Source: Pseudonocardia sp. MH-G8 (GTDB lineage: Bacteria; Actinomycetota; Actinomycetes; Mycobacteriales; Pseudonocardiaceae). From it: DNA of 64,000 bases. Below the pieces are notes generated by a model that saw only the letters and a program-made list of their open reading frames with translations, ran no database searches and was not told where the DNA came from. Shown one piece after another: positions 1 to 8,145 of this stretch. The stretch lies in assembly GCF_002262885.1 (NCBI RefSeq), contig NZ_NKYF01000003.1, positions 124,001 to 188,000 of the forward strand, written 5' to 3'. How positions within the stretch are numbered: position 1 is the stretch's first letter; every line of letters begins with the position of its first letter. The translations under genes and the position numbers were made by a program.

Positions 1-241
1 CCAGGTCGGCGGCAAGATCGGCCTGGCGGCGCTGCTCGGCGAGGGTGGCCCGGTCGATGGTGGCGCCGTCGCCGCTGCCCAGCCGGTCGATGCGGCCGAA
101 CAGCTGCAGGTCGAGATCGAGCTCCTGCCCGTCGACCCGGATGGTGCGGCCCGCGAGAACCCGCTTGAACGGCCGCGGCAGCCCGAACACGACGCGGAGG
201 CCCCACCGCAGCGCCTGCACCCGCAGCTTCTCCCCCAGCAC
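1..241 (-). CDS. alpha/beta hydrolase (lipase/esterase-like), N-terminal part only
   Basis: The gene runs off the left edge, so only about 80 N-terminal residues are visible. The frame reads VLGEKLRVQALRWGLRVVFG and then a stretch containing LAGRTIRVDGQELDLDLQ. This resembles the N-terminal leader of actinobacterial LipH/LipN-type alpha/beta hydrolases, which precedes the catalytic domain; no catalytic motif lies inside the window. The start is uncertain: GTG at 241 is taken here, but an in-frame GTG at 307 would lie only 26 nt after the permease stop. It is the last visible gene of the minus-strand amino-sugar transporter run. The 60 bases between 241 and 307 are an unusual purine-rich repeat (GGAGCGGAGCGGAGG) that need not be coding. 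Confidence 0.5.
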   Translation of the reverse strand, partial: MLGEKLRVQALRWGLRVVFGLPRPFKRVLAGRTIRVDGQELDLDLQLFGRIDRLGSGDGATIDRATLAEQRRQADLAADL

Positions 242-332
242 GTCCGCACGGTACGCCGTGTTGTCTGCCTCCGCTCCGCTCCGGCGGCTCGCGGGCCCTT
301 CAGGCACCGCCCCGCTCGCTCCGGGGGGGTGG

Positions 333-1247
333 CTACTTCATGGCGCCCGCGTTCAGACCGTCCTGGATGCGGCGCTGGAACGCGATGTACACCGCGAGCA
401 CCGGGAGCAGGGCGATCACCAGGCCGGCGAACAGCGCGCTCCAGTCGCTGCGGTAGCCCTGGTTCGCGGCCAGCACCGCGAGGCCCTGGGACAGCACGTA
501 CCGGTCCTGGTCGGGCATGAGCACCAGCGGCAGCAGGAACTGGTTCCACAGGCCCAGGAAGTTCAGGATGCCGATGCTGATCATCCCGGGGCGGGCCAGC
601 GGCAGCATGATCTTGAAGAACGCGCCGGCGTGCGAGCAGCCGTCCAGCATCGCCGCCTCGACGAGCGCCCTCGGCAGCGTCCGGAAGAAGCCGGTGAGGA
701 AGAAGACGGTGAACGGCAGCGCGTACGCCGTGTAGACCAGGATCAGCCCGTGGTAGGTGCCGAGCATCCCCAGGTTCTGGACCACGAAGAACAGCGGCAC
801 CAGCGCCAGGAAGATCGGGAACGTCATCCCCGTGATGAACGTGTAGTAGATGACGTCCCGCCCGCGGAACTCGTACTGCGCGAGCACGTAGGCCACCATC
901 GCGCCGAGCAGCATCACCAGCACCACGGCCGCGCAGACCACGATGGCGCTGTTGAGGAAGTAGCGGCCGATGTTGGCGGTGGTCCAGGCGCGGACGAAGT
1001 TCTCGAAATGCCACTCCGACGGCAGGGTCCACGGGCTGGTGAAGATCTCGCGGTCGGACTTGAAGGCCGTCAGCGCCGCCCACAGCAGCGGCACCATGGC
1101 CAGCACCGTCCACAGCACGAGGAACCCGTGCGAGAAGACGTTCAGCGTGCGCTCGGTGCCCGACGGGCCGTCGTGGGGGGTCCGGCGGTCGCGCCGCAGC
1201 GGCGGTCGCGACGGGGCCGGAGCCGATGCCGGTGTGTCGATGCTCAT
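333..1247 (-). CDS. carbohydrate ABC transporter permease, MalG/NgcG type
   Basis: This 304-residue inner-membrane protein has about six predicted transmembrane segments. It carries the EAA loop of importer permeases near residue 205 (EAAMLDGCSHAGAFFKIMLP), where the ATPase docks. Length and layout fit the second permease of CUT1 sugar importers. Its start lies 13 nt from the stop of the partner permease, so the two are probably cotranslated. Substrate is inferred from the NgcE-like binding protein of the same operon: N-acetylglucosamine or chitobiose. No ATPase is encoded nearby; as in other actinobacterial CUT1 systems, a shared MsiK-type ATPase elsewhere in the genome is expected. Confidence 0.9.
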   Translation of the reverse strand: MSIDTPASAPAPSRPPLRRDRRTPHDGPSGTERTLNVFSHGFLVLWTVLAMVPLLWAALTAFKSDREIFTSPWTLPSEWHFENFVRAWTTANIGRYFLNSAIVVCAAVVLVMLLGAMVAYVLAQYEFRGRDVIYYTFITGMTFPIFLALVPLFFVVQNLGMLGTYHGLILVYTAYALPFTVFFLTGFFRTLPRALVEAAMLDGCSHAGAFFKIMLPLARPGMISIGILNFLGLWNQFLLPLVLMPDQDRYVLSQGLAVLAANQGYRSDWSALFAGLVIALLPVLAVYIAFQRRIQDGLNAGAMK

Positions 1248-1260
1248 CTGTGCCGCCTCC

Positions 1261-2169
1261 TCAGTACTCGACCCGCTCGCGGCGGCCCATCCGCAGGAAG
1301 GGGACCGCCAGCACCAACGTCACCAGGCAGAGCGCGACCCCGATCGCCGACGCGTAGCCGAACCGGCCGTCGGTGAAGGCGGCGCGGTAGAGGTACTGCG
1401 CCACCACCTCGGTGGACCCGTCCGGCCCGCCGTCGGGAAGGATCACCTGCAGCAACGCGAAGCCGTCGAGCATCAGGATCCCGAGGTAGACGTACGAGGT
1501 CTTGAGCGTGTCGGTGATCATCGGCAGCGTGATGCTGCGGAACGTGCGGAACCGGCCGGCGCCGTCGAGCACCGCGGCCTCGAACACGTCGGTGGGCAGC
1601 GACTTCATCGCCGCGCTGAACACCACGTAGTAGAAACCGACGTAGATCCAGATCAGGACGGCCATCACGGCCGGCAGTGCGAACGTCGTGTCCCCGAGCC
1701 ACGCGCGGGTCAGCCACTCGAAGCCGGCCACGCGCAGCAGCCCGTTGAGCAGCCCGGCCTGCGGGTTGTAGAAGAACCCGAACAGCACGCCCGCGATCAC
1801 CAGCGGCACGACGTGCGGGAAGAAGAACACCACCTGGTAGAAGCGCGAGCCCCGGACGCCACCGCGTCCGGCACCGCGCCGTCCCCCCAGCGTGGTCATG
1901 CTGGCGAGGAACAGCGCGATGCCGAGCGTCACGAGCGGCACCACGATCAGCATCTGCAGGTTGTGCGACATCGCCCGCCAGAAGCGGCCGTCGCCCGCCA
2001 GCTCCGCGTAGTTCCCCAGACCGATGAAGTTGCGGTCGGAGGAGAAGCCGCTCCAGTCCGTCATCGAGATGGAGAACGCCTGCACGTACGGCGAGATCAC
2101 GAAGACGATGTAGAGCAGCAACGGGACCGCGAGGAAGCTCGCGATGAACCGGTACTTGCCGTAGCGCAT
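1261..2169 (-). CDS. carbohydrate ABC transporter permease, MalF/NgcF type
   Basis: This 302-residue membrane protein starts MRYGKYRFIASFLAVPLLLY, the usual first helix of MalF-type permeases. The EAA loop appears near residue 200 as EAAVLDGAGRFRTFRSITLP. It is the first of the two permeases and follows the binding-protein gene by 28 nt, in the order binding protein, MalF-type, MalG-type. It would pair with the neighbouring permease to form the transmembrane pore for an amino-sugar or oligosaccharide. The family assignment is firm; the sugar is inferred from the binding protein. Confidence 0.9.
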   Translation of the reverse strand: MRYGKYRFIASFLAVPLLLYIVFVISPYVQAFSISMTDWSGFSSDRNFIGLGNYAELAGDGRFWRAMSHNLQMLIVVPLVTLGIALFLASMTTLGGRRGAGRGGVRGSRFYQVVFFFPHVVPLVIAGVLFGFFYNPQAGLLNGLLRVAGFEWLTRAWLGDTTFALPAVMAVLIWIYVGFYYVVFSAAMKSLPTDVFEAAVLDGAGRFRTFRSITLPMITDTLKTSYVYLGILMLDGFALLQVILPDGGPDGSTEVVAQYLYRAAFTDGRFGYASAIGVALCLVTLVLAVPFLRMGRRERVEY

Positions 2170-2197
2170 GGCGACCTCGGTGCTCTCGATCCGCTGT

Positions 2198-3622
2198 TCA
2201 GCGGCTGTACTTGGTGACGTTCGCGTCGGCGGCGAGGCGGTCGGTCTCCGCCTGCATCGCGGCGAGGAACCCGTCCGCCTTGCTGCGGCCGGCGAGCAGG
2301 TTGCCCAGCTCGGTCTTCAGCAGCTGGCTGTAGGGCGAGTACCAGGTCCGGAACTGCCAGGTGAAGACGTCCTCGCCGGCCGCGTCGAGACCGGCGGACA
2401 GCGACTCGAGCGCCGGGGTCTTCTGGATCCCGTCGGTGGCGCCGCGCACCCCGGGCACGGAGGCGGTGAGCTCGGCGAACCGGCCCGCGCCCTCCTTGGA
2501 CAGCATCAGGCGCAGGTACTCCATCCCGCCGTTGACGTTCGCCGCGCGCGCCGGCACCAGGAACGCCTCCGCGGGCTGCGTGCGCAGGGCCGTGACGGGC
2601 ATGGCCGCGCTCGCGTCGAGCGCCGGCACCGGCGCCATCGTCATCCCGAAGTCCGGCGGCGCGATGCCCTTCATCTCGTTCTCCAGCCAGGACCCGGAGA
2701 CGTAGAAGGCCGCCTGGCCCTGCGTCCACGCGGTCTGCGCCTCGGTGTGCTTGAGGCCCTCGGAGCCGGGCATGAAGTAGCCCTTGGCCACCATCTCCTC
2801 GAGACCCTGCGTCGCCGCGAGCACCGTGTCCTGCGTCCACGAGCCCGGCTCGAGGTTGTCGATCTTGCGCACGACATCCATGCCGCCCTGCTTGATCGCC
2901 GCGCCGAGGTTGAGGTCGAGGACGTAGTCGGCGGCGTTGGTGCCCCCGTAGGCGAACGGGGAGATCCCCGCGGCCTTGACCTGCTCGCACAGCGCGGTCA
3001 TCTCGTCCCACGTGGTGGGGACCGCCCAGCCGTTCTGCTCGAACAGCGGCTTCGAGTACCACATCGCGTAGGTCTCGTAGACGTAGTTGAGGATCAGGAA
3101 CTGGTCGCCGAACGTGCCCTGCTCGATCACGCCGGGCAGCAGCGTGTCGCGCACCTTCACGTTCGGGTCGTCCCACGAGGGGGCGTCGAGCAGCAGTCCG
3201 AGGTCGGCGAGCTGCCCCTCGGACACGAGCGTGGCGTACTCGATCTTCTGAGCGCCCGAGTCGTCCAGCACGTCCGGCGGGCTGCCGGCCACGAAGCGCG
3301 GCTGCATCTCCTGCGCGATCTGCGTGGTGGCCGTGTGCGTGACCTCGGCCTCCGGGTAGCGCTTGGTGTACAGCTCCTGGTGGAACTTCGCGTACTCCTC
3401 GCCGTACCCGCCGTTGAAGATGACGACGTCGAGACCGGCATCGGCCGCCACACCCAGCGGGTTCTCCGCGCTCACGTCCCCTTGGACGGCGGTCGAGCCG
3501 CCGCCCCCGCTCGTCGCACACGACGAGAGCACCCCGGCTCCCGGCACGGCGAGCAGCCCTGCGGCCGCGAGCCGCTGCAGGAACCTCCTGCGGTCCAGTC
3601 CGGCGGAACGGGCCCTGTTCAT
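2198..3622 (-). CDS. ngcE: NgcE-like N-acetylglucosamine/chitobiose-binding lipoprotein
   Basis: This 474-residue extracellular solute-binding protein opens with a twin-arginine motif (DRRRFLQRL) and a lipobox ending LSSC, so it is probably Tat-exported and lipid-anchored. The early segment VVIFNGGYGEEYAKFHQELY and the later PRFVAGSPPDVLDDSGAQ match my recollection of Streptomyces NgcE, which binds N-acetylglucosamine and chitobiose. A strong ribosome site (GAGGAGG) precedes the ATG. It lies between a SIS-domain gene and the two permeases, so the operon couples amino-sugar import with sugar-phosphate handling. A generic CUT1 binding protein is the alternative; alignment with characterised NgcE would settle the substrate. 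Confidence 0.75.
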   Translation of the reverse strand: MNRARSAGLDRRRFLQRLAAAGLLAVPGAGVLSSCATSGGGGSTAVQGDVSAENPLGVAADAGLDVVIFNGGYGEEYAKFHQELYTKRYPEAEVTHTATTQIAQEMQPRFVAGSPPDVLDDSGAQKIEYATLVSEGQLADLGLLLDAPSWDDPNVKVRDTLLPGVIEQGTFGDQFLILNYVYETYAMWYSKPLFEQNGWAVPTTWDEMTALCEQVKAAGISPFAYGGTNAADYVLDLNLGAAIKQGGMDVVRKIDNLEPGSWTQDTVLAATQGLEEMVAKGYFMPGSEGLKHTEAQTAWTQGQAAFYVSGSWLENEMKGIAPPDFGMTMAPVPALDASAAMPVTALRTQPAEAFLVPARAANVNGGMEYLRLMLSKEGAGRFAELTASVPGVRGATDGIQKTPALESLSAGLDAAGEDVFTWQFRTWYSPYSQLLKTELGNLLAGRSKADGFLAAMQAETDRLAADANVTKYSR

Positions 3623-3678
3623 GACTGCCTCCTCATCGAGATCAGTGGGATCGACGGCCGCGGCGGGCCGGACGTGCG

Positions 3679-4449
3679 TCAGGCGGGACGGCGGATGCGG
3701 CCTGCGTAGCGCGCTTCGAGCGCGTCGTTGTGGGCGTCACCCTCCGGGACGTTGGCCGAGAGGTAGACGGGAGGAGCCTCACCTGCGTCGAGCATCGTGC
3801 GCACCACCTCGGCCACGACCATCTGCGCCAGCAACGCGGCGGTGATCGACGAGACGGCGCAGACCGCGACCTCGCCCGCCTGCAGCGCGGCGTCGCCGTA
3901 CGGGGCACCGTTGTCGAGGACGACGTCGGCCAGCTCGAACAGGCGCAGGCCGGACGGGTGCCGCGAGACGACCCGGCTCGTGTGCGCCATGGACGTGATG
4001 ACGATCAGCGGGTGACCGTGCTCCTTCACGGCGTGCGCGAGCTCGACCACGGAGCCGTTGCCGCCGGAGTTGGAGGCCATGACGAACACGTCGGACGGCG
4101 AGACGCCCGCGAGGTCGTAGAGCCTGCGCCCGACCGCCGGATCGCGCTCGAGGTGCTCGGTGAACAGCAGCTCCGGCGGTTCGCCCCCGAGCAGCACCAG
4201 GTCCCGCAGGGCGATCATGTTCGTCGGGACGAGGCCCCCGGCGCGCCCGCTGATCTCCATCGCCAGAGCCTGGGAGTGCCCGGTGCCGAAGGCCTGCACG
4301 ACCCCGCCCGCGCGCAGCCCTTCGACCACCAGGCCCGCCGCCGCCACCACGCCGTCCGCCTGCTCCCGCGCGACCCGGGCGACCGCCTCCTCGGCGGCGG
4401 CGGCGAACGCCGCGGCCGAGATGTGGGCCGTACTCGTGTCGGCGGTCAT
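3679..4449 (-). CDS. SIS-domain sugar isomerase/deaminase-like protein
   Basis: This 256-residue protein carries one sugar-isomerase (SIS) fold. FGTGHSQALAMEISGRAGG (residues about 55-73) and MASNSGGNGSVVELAHAVKE (about 125-144) are the phosphosugar-binding loops. Related proteins include uncharacterised UPF0309-type SIS proteins often found next to amino-sugar transporters. The ATG at 4449 has a GGAGGAG site 5 nt upstream and overlaps the regulator's TGA by one base, so the two are translationally coupled. A role on N-acetylglucosamine-6-phosphate or a related hexosamine phosphate is inferred from context, not shown by a catalytic signature. The downstream binding-protein gene follows after 56 nt. 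Confidence 0.85.
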   Translation of the reverse strand: MTADTSTAHISAAAFAAAAEEAVARVAREQADGVVAAAGLVVEGLRAGGVVQAFGTGHSQALAMEISGRAGGLVPTNMIALRDLVLLGGEPPELLFTEHLERDPAVGRRLYDLAGVSPSDVFVMASNSGGNGSVVELAHAVKEHGHPLIVITSMAHTSRVVSRHPSGLRLFELADVVLDNGAPYGDAALQAGEVAVCAVSSITAALLAQMVVAEVVRTMLDAGEAPPVYLSANVPEGDAHNDALEARYAGRIRRPA

Positions 4450-5414
4450 CACGCTCCTCCGGATGTGGTGTCGGCGGGGGTTTCGGTGCCACGGCCACGG
4501 GACCGCGGCTCGTACGGGGAGCGGTGCGGGACCACGGCGTCTGCCGTGCGCACCCAGGTGTGGGTGGCGCGCTCGTGGGTGCGCTGCGCGACGGCGAGGT
4601 AGAGCAGGTCCAGCACGAGGAACTGCGAGTGCCGGGCCGACATCTCCCCCGAGCTGTACGAGATCTCCCGCACCGAGGTGCACAGCAGGTGGTCGGCGAC
4701 CTCGGCGATCGGCGAGGTCGAGAAGTTCGTGATCGCCACGGTCGTCGCGCCGCTGGTCCTGGCCTGCGCCAGCATCTCCACCGTCTCCGTGGAGCGTCCG
4801 CTGTGCGAGAGTGCGATGGCGACGTCGTCGGGTCCGAGGAGGGCGGCACTGGCGAGCCCGTTGTGCACGTCCGACCAGGTCCAGGACGCGAAGCCGATGC
4901 GGTGCATCCGCATCTGCGTGTCCTTCAGGACGGCGGCGCTGCCACCCACGCCGTAGAGGTCGACGCGGTGTGCGGCGACGACCGCGTCGACCACGGTCTC
5001 GACCGCGCGCAGGTCGAGACCGGCGGCCGTCTCGTGCATGGCCTGCAGGTCCACCGCGAGCAGCGTGCGCAGCACGCGGTCGATCGGGTCGGTGGGCAGC
5101 ACGTCGGCGGCGAGGCCGACCTCCCACCCGGCCTGGTCGGCCCGGCCGATGTCGGTGGCGATGCCGACCCGCAGCTCCGTGTAACCGGTGAGGCCGAGGC
5201 TGCGGCAGAAGCGGGTGACCGTGGCAGGTGACGTGCCGCTGCGTTCGCCGAGCTCGACGATCGTGGCCCGCGACGCCCACCCGGGGTCCTCCAGGATCGC
5301 GTTCCCCACCTGGCGCAGGGCACCTGCGAGGCCGGGGAGCACGCTGCGCAGGTGCACCAGCAGCTGGCCGGTCCCCGCCTCGAGGGGCGGTTCCGATCCG
5401 GCTGTCACGGCCAT
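4449..5414 (-). CDS. MurR/RpiR-family transcriptional regulator
   Basis: This regulator of about 321 residues has an N-terminal RpiR helix-turn-helix (RATIVELGERSGTSPATVTR, about residues 50-70) and a C-terminal SIS effector domain. The SIS motifs are LYGVGGSAAVLKDTQ and ALSHSGRSTETVEMLAQA. Regulators of this class respond to phosphosugars. It heads the amino-sugar transporter operon and probably controls it. The ATG at 5414 has an AAAGG site 8 nt upstream; an in-frame GTG at 5429 is possible but lacks a site. A consensus-like promoter and an inverted repeat lie directly upstream. Confidence 0.9.
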   Translation of the reverse strand: MAVTAGSEPPLEAGTGQLLVHLRSVLPGLAGALRQVGNAILEDPGWASRATIVELGERSGTSPATVTRFCRSLGLTGYTELRVGIATDIGRADQAGWEVGLAADVLPTDPIDRVLRTLLAVDLQAMHETAAGLDLRAVETVVDAVVAAHRVDLYGVGGSAAVLKDTQMRMHRIGFASWTWSDVHNGLASAALLGPDDVAIALSHSGRSTETVEMLAQARTSGATTVAITNFSTSPIAEVADHLLCTSVREISYSSGEMSARHSQFLVLDLLYLAVAQRTHERATHTWVRTADAVVPHRSPYEPRSRGRGTETPADTTSGGA

Positions 5415-5423
5415 CGAGAAACC

Positions 5424-5450
5424 TTTCACACGCGGACGGGGTGGGTGAAA
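5424..5450. promoter_or_regulatory. inverted repeat, candidate RpiR operator
   Basis: TTTCAC at 5424-5429 and GTGAAA at 5445-5450 form a perfect six-base inverted repeat with a 15-base spacer. It lies between the predicted -10 box and the start of the RpiR gene, where a repressor would block transcription. Binding by the adjacent regulator is inferred. Confidence 0.4.
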
Positions 5451-5478
5451 ATTTCCCCCAGAGCGGGTGAACTGTCAA
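5450..5478 (-). promoter_or_regulatory. sigma70-type promoter for the rpiR-SIS-ngcEFG operon
   Basis: On the minus strand a perfect -35 box TTGACA (plus-strand 5473-5478) is followed after 17 bases by GAAATT (5450-5455). The spacing is ideal and the site lies about 36 bases upstream of the regulator's ATG. Confidence 0.6.
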
Positions 5479-5559
5479 GACTTCGGTAAGACGTTCCTAC
5501 AACGAAGAGGTCACGGCTGCGGGCCCGGAGCCGGGCGGAGGCGATCAGACGCCGTGGAC

Positions 5560-5587
5560 CGGCGGGGGCGCGCTCCGGCCCCCGCCG
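5560..5587 (-). terminator. GC-rich hairpin terminator
   Basis: CGGCGGGGGC (5560-5569) and GCCCCCGCCG (5578-5587) form a perfect 10-bp stem with an 8-base loop, 19 bases past the stop of the membrane-protein gene at 5606. There is no T-tract, which is common for actinobacterial terminators. It separates this unit from the promoter of the downstream minus-strand operon. Confidence 0.6.
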
Positions 5588-5605
5588 ACGTCCTGACCGG
5601 CGGGC

Positions 5606-6616
5606 TCAGGTCCGCGCGCCCGCCTCGGTGGCGCCGCGGTTGCGCGCCGCCGCCCAACCGCCCAGCAGCAGCACGCCCACCAGGACCACCGTGTTGTGCG
5701 CGTACTTCGCCGCCGGCGCGACATCGCCCAGCGGCTCGGCGAGGAACCCGGTCAGGGCACCCGCCACGAGCGCGCCGGTCACGAGCGCGACGACGTGGCG
5801 CCCGGCCCACCGGTCCGACCGGGCGAGGTGTCCGACCCCGAGCGCAGACGCGGTGAGCACCGCGACGGTGGCCGCGACGCCCGTCCACGTTCCGGGCAGG
5901 AACTGGACGGCGAGCGCCGCGACCAGCGCCGGCAGGCCGACGACGGGCGGCGCCGGCACCCGGGCCCGCGTGGGCGAGGGCCGGCGGCGGCCCAGCACGA
6001 CCGCCCCGGCGGTCAGCAGCGCGGCAACGGTTGCGGCCCCGGCGATCTGCCCGGCCGAGGCGTGGTCGGACTCGGTGGCGAGATGGTCGGCGAGCACGAG
6101 CGCGGCCGCCGCCAGGTACAGCACGGCCACCACGACAAGGCCCGGAACGCGCAGCCACGGCCGTCGCGACGACGCCGGGCGCAGGGACTCCACGAGCGCG
6201 ATCGGGATACCGAAGCTCCAGATCGCGTGCCCGGCGACGAACGTCAACGCCGGGTAGACACCCATCCCGAGCGGCGCGACGAACGTGGGCAGCAACATCT
6301 CGTCCCAGTACTCGATGTCGCGGTACGAGCCGCTGAACATCGACTGGTCCACGATTCCGGCCTGGACCACCCCGAACGCCGTCGCGAGCGCGAGGATCCC
6401 CGGCCACCGCACGCCCAGCCGGCGGGCCGCCTCCCGGATCAGGAGGGCCGGGCCGCCGTAGAGCGGCGCGAGGATCAGCAGGCCGCCGAGCAGCACGAGC
6501 GGGTCACCCGTGCTGCTGTCGTACCCCACGAGGTACTCCGCGCAGAGCGGCGCGAGCAGCAGCAGCCCGACGGCGAGCGGCAGGCGGACGCGGCGCGGGT
6601 CGACCGGGCGGGTCAC
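5606..6616 (-). CDS. polytopic membrane protein of unknown function
   Basis: I do not recognise the family. The protein has 336 residues and roughly nine or ten hydrophobic segments, starting with PLAVGLLLLAPLCAEYLVGY. A conserved-looking loop GIVDQSMFSGSYRDIEYWDE lies near residue 100, and a His-containing helix follows (FVAGHAIWSFG). The frame stays open far upstream of 6616, but that extension lies over the neighbouring gene. GTG at 6616 overlaps the preceding TGA as GTGA, which fits translational coupling. It is cotranscribed with the small membrane protein at 6613-6840 and ends before a strong hairpin. Confidence 0.7.
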   Translation of the reverse strand: MTRPVDPRRVRLPLAVGLLLLAPLCAEYLVGYDSSTGDPLVLLGGLLILAPLYGGPALLIREAARRLGVRWPGILALATAFGVVQAGIVDQSMFSGSYRDIEYWDEMLLPTFVAPLGMGVYPALTFVAGHAIWSFGIPIALVESLRPASSRRPWLRVPGLVVVAVLYLAAAALVLADHLATESDHASAGQIAGAATVAALLTAGAVVLGRRRPSPTRARVPAPPVVGLPALVAALAVQFLPGTWTGVAATVAVLTASALGVGHLARSDRWAGRHVVALVTGALVAGALTGFLAEPLGDVAPAAKYAHNTVVLVGVLLLGGWAAARNRGATEAGART

Positions 6617-6840
6617 TGCGGAGCCAGCCGCGCGGCGGCGGCGACCGCCACCCCGAGTGCCGCGACGGCGAGGTTCGCGTACAGCTCGTAGCCGTGCAGC
6701 GCGTCGACGCCGGGGATCACGAGCCGGTTGACGACGTTGAGGAACCCGAGGATCGGCTGGTGGCCGAGCAGCCGGTCGATCGTCCCGCTGGCACCCACGG
6801 CCACCAGTACGACCCCGACGAACTGCAGGACGCTGCGCAT
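6613..6840 (-). CDS. small hypothetical membrane protein (75 aa)
   Basis: This 75-residue protein starts MRSVLQFVGVVLVAVGASGT. It has an N-terminal hydrophobic helix, a middle segment (GHQPILGFLNVVNRLVIPGV) and a C-terminal Ala/Val-rich helix. It is probably a two-helix membrane protein. The GTGA overlap with the larger membrane protein suggests the two act together. The ribosome site upstream of the ATG is weak. Function is unknown. Confidence 0.6.
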   Translation of the reverse strand: MRSVLQFVGVVLVAVGASGTIDRLLGHQPILGFLNVVNRLVIPGVDALHGYELYANLAVAALGVAVAAAARLAPQ

Positions 6841-7023
6841 GGCCGCCGACGCTACGACCGGCCGGCGGGGCCGCGGATCGGTCGCCGGGCGCGACTGCCG
6901 GGGCGGCGGGACCACGGGTGGCGGGGCACGCTCCGACCGAAGTATCGACCCCGTCGTCCTCGGTATCCGGCCGTGCCGCTGCGGGCCTCCCCGGCCACGG
7001 GCGACCGTAGGCTCGCAGCCACG

Positions 7024-8145
7024 ATGGACCACTCCGGCGCGACACCCCGACCCCGGCGCAGCGTGCGCGACTGGGCCGTGGACATCGCGATCTTCCTGCT
7101 CGCGGTGGTGTTCGGGCTGTTCCTGGCCGAGCAGCGGCTCGCGGCCCTCCCGGAGCCCGCCTGGTTGTACGACGTCGACCAGGTCGTCGGCGTGCTCGGC
7201 TGCGCGGCGCTGTGGCTGCGCCGCAGGTGGCCGGTCCACCTCGCCGTGGCGCTGCTGGCGGTCTCGACGTTCTCCGAGCTGGTGGCGGGCGCGATGCTGG
7301 CGAGCCTGTTCACCGTGGCGGTGCACCGGGCTCCGCGCACATCCGGCTGCGTCTTCGGGCTGAGCGTGGTCAGCGCGACCTGCTACCTGGTGCTGCGCCC
7401 CGAGGAGCCCCCGCTCCTGCTCCTCGCGCTGGGCGTCGCGATGCAGGGCGCGGCCGTGGGGTGGGGCCTCGCCGTCCGGCGCCAGCGCCAGCTGGTGGTC
7501 CGGGCGCAGGAGGAGGCCCGGCTGCGGGCCGAGCAGGCGCAGATGGAGGCCCGCGAGACCGTCGCCCGCGAGATGCACGACGTGCTGGGCCACCGGCTGT
7601 CGCTGCTCAGCGTGCACGCCGGGGCGCTGGAGTTCCGTCCCGACGCGCCCGCCGAGGACGTCGCCCGCACGGCCCGGGTGATCCGCGAGAGCGCCCACCA
7701 GGCGCTGCAGGACCTGCGCGAGGTCATCGGCGTGCTGCGCGCCCCGGTGGGCGAGCTGCCCCAGCCCACCGTGGCCGACGTACCCGACCTGGTGGCGGAG
7801 TCGCGCCGCGCGGGCATGCGGGTGGACCTGCGCCACGAGATCGACGTCGCGGTCCCGGAGACAGCGGGGCGCACGGCCTACCGCGTGGTGCAGGAGGCGC
7901 TGACCAACGCCCGCAAGCACGCGCACGGAGCGCAGGTGCGGGTCGCGGTGACCGGCGCCGCGGGCACCGGCCTGGCCGTCGAGGTCGTCAACGACTCACC
8001 TGCCGGGCCGCGCCCTGCCGGGGAGCCGGGGCAGGGGATCACCGGGCTGACCGAGCGCGTCGCGCTGGCGGGCGGACGGCTGGAGCACGGGCCGACGGGG
8101 ACGGGCGGCTGGCGCCTCGCCGCCTGGCTACCGTGGCCGGCGTGA
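7024..8145 (+). CDS. NarL-type sensor histidine kinase
   Basis: This 373-residue kinase has four or five N-terminal transmembrane helices (residues about 15-150). A HisKA_3 dimerisation domain follows, with the phospho-accepting His in REMHDVLGHRLSLLSVHAG, and then a HATPase domain with the N box VVQEALTNARKHA and G box GQGITGLTERV. There is no obvious extracellular sensor domain, so it probably senses a membrane or intracellular cue. The stop overlaps the response-regulator GTG as GTGA, giving an obligate pair. A TAGGCT -10 box at 7008-7013 lies 10 nt before the ATG, implying a very short leader. Confidence 0.93.
   Translation: MDHSGATPRPRRSVRDWAVDIAIFLLAVVFGLFLAEQRLAALPEPAWLYDVDQVVGVLGCAALWLRRRWPVHLAVALLAVSTFSELVAGAMLASLFTVAVHRAPRTSGCVFGLSVVSATCYLVLRPEEPPLLLLALGVAMQGAAVGWGLAVRRQRQLVVRAQEEARLRAEQAQMEARETVAREMHDVLGHRLSLLSVHAGALEFRPDAPAEDVARTARVIRESAHQALQDLREVIGVLRAPVGELPQPTVADVPDLVAESRRAGMRVDLRHEIDVAVPETAGRTAYRVVQEALTNARKHAHGAQVRVAVTGAAGTGLAVEVVNDSPAGPRPAGEPGQGITGLTERVALAGGRLEHGPTGTGGWRLAAWLPWPA

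Noticed and set aside
5606..7045. Single 479-codon membrane-protein frame
   Set aside because: Its first 140 codons are Arg/Pro-rich and lie over a separate small membrane protein whose stop overlaps GTG 6616. Two coupled genes explain the region better.
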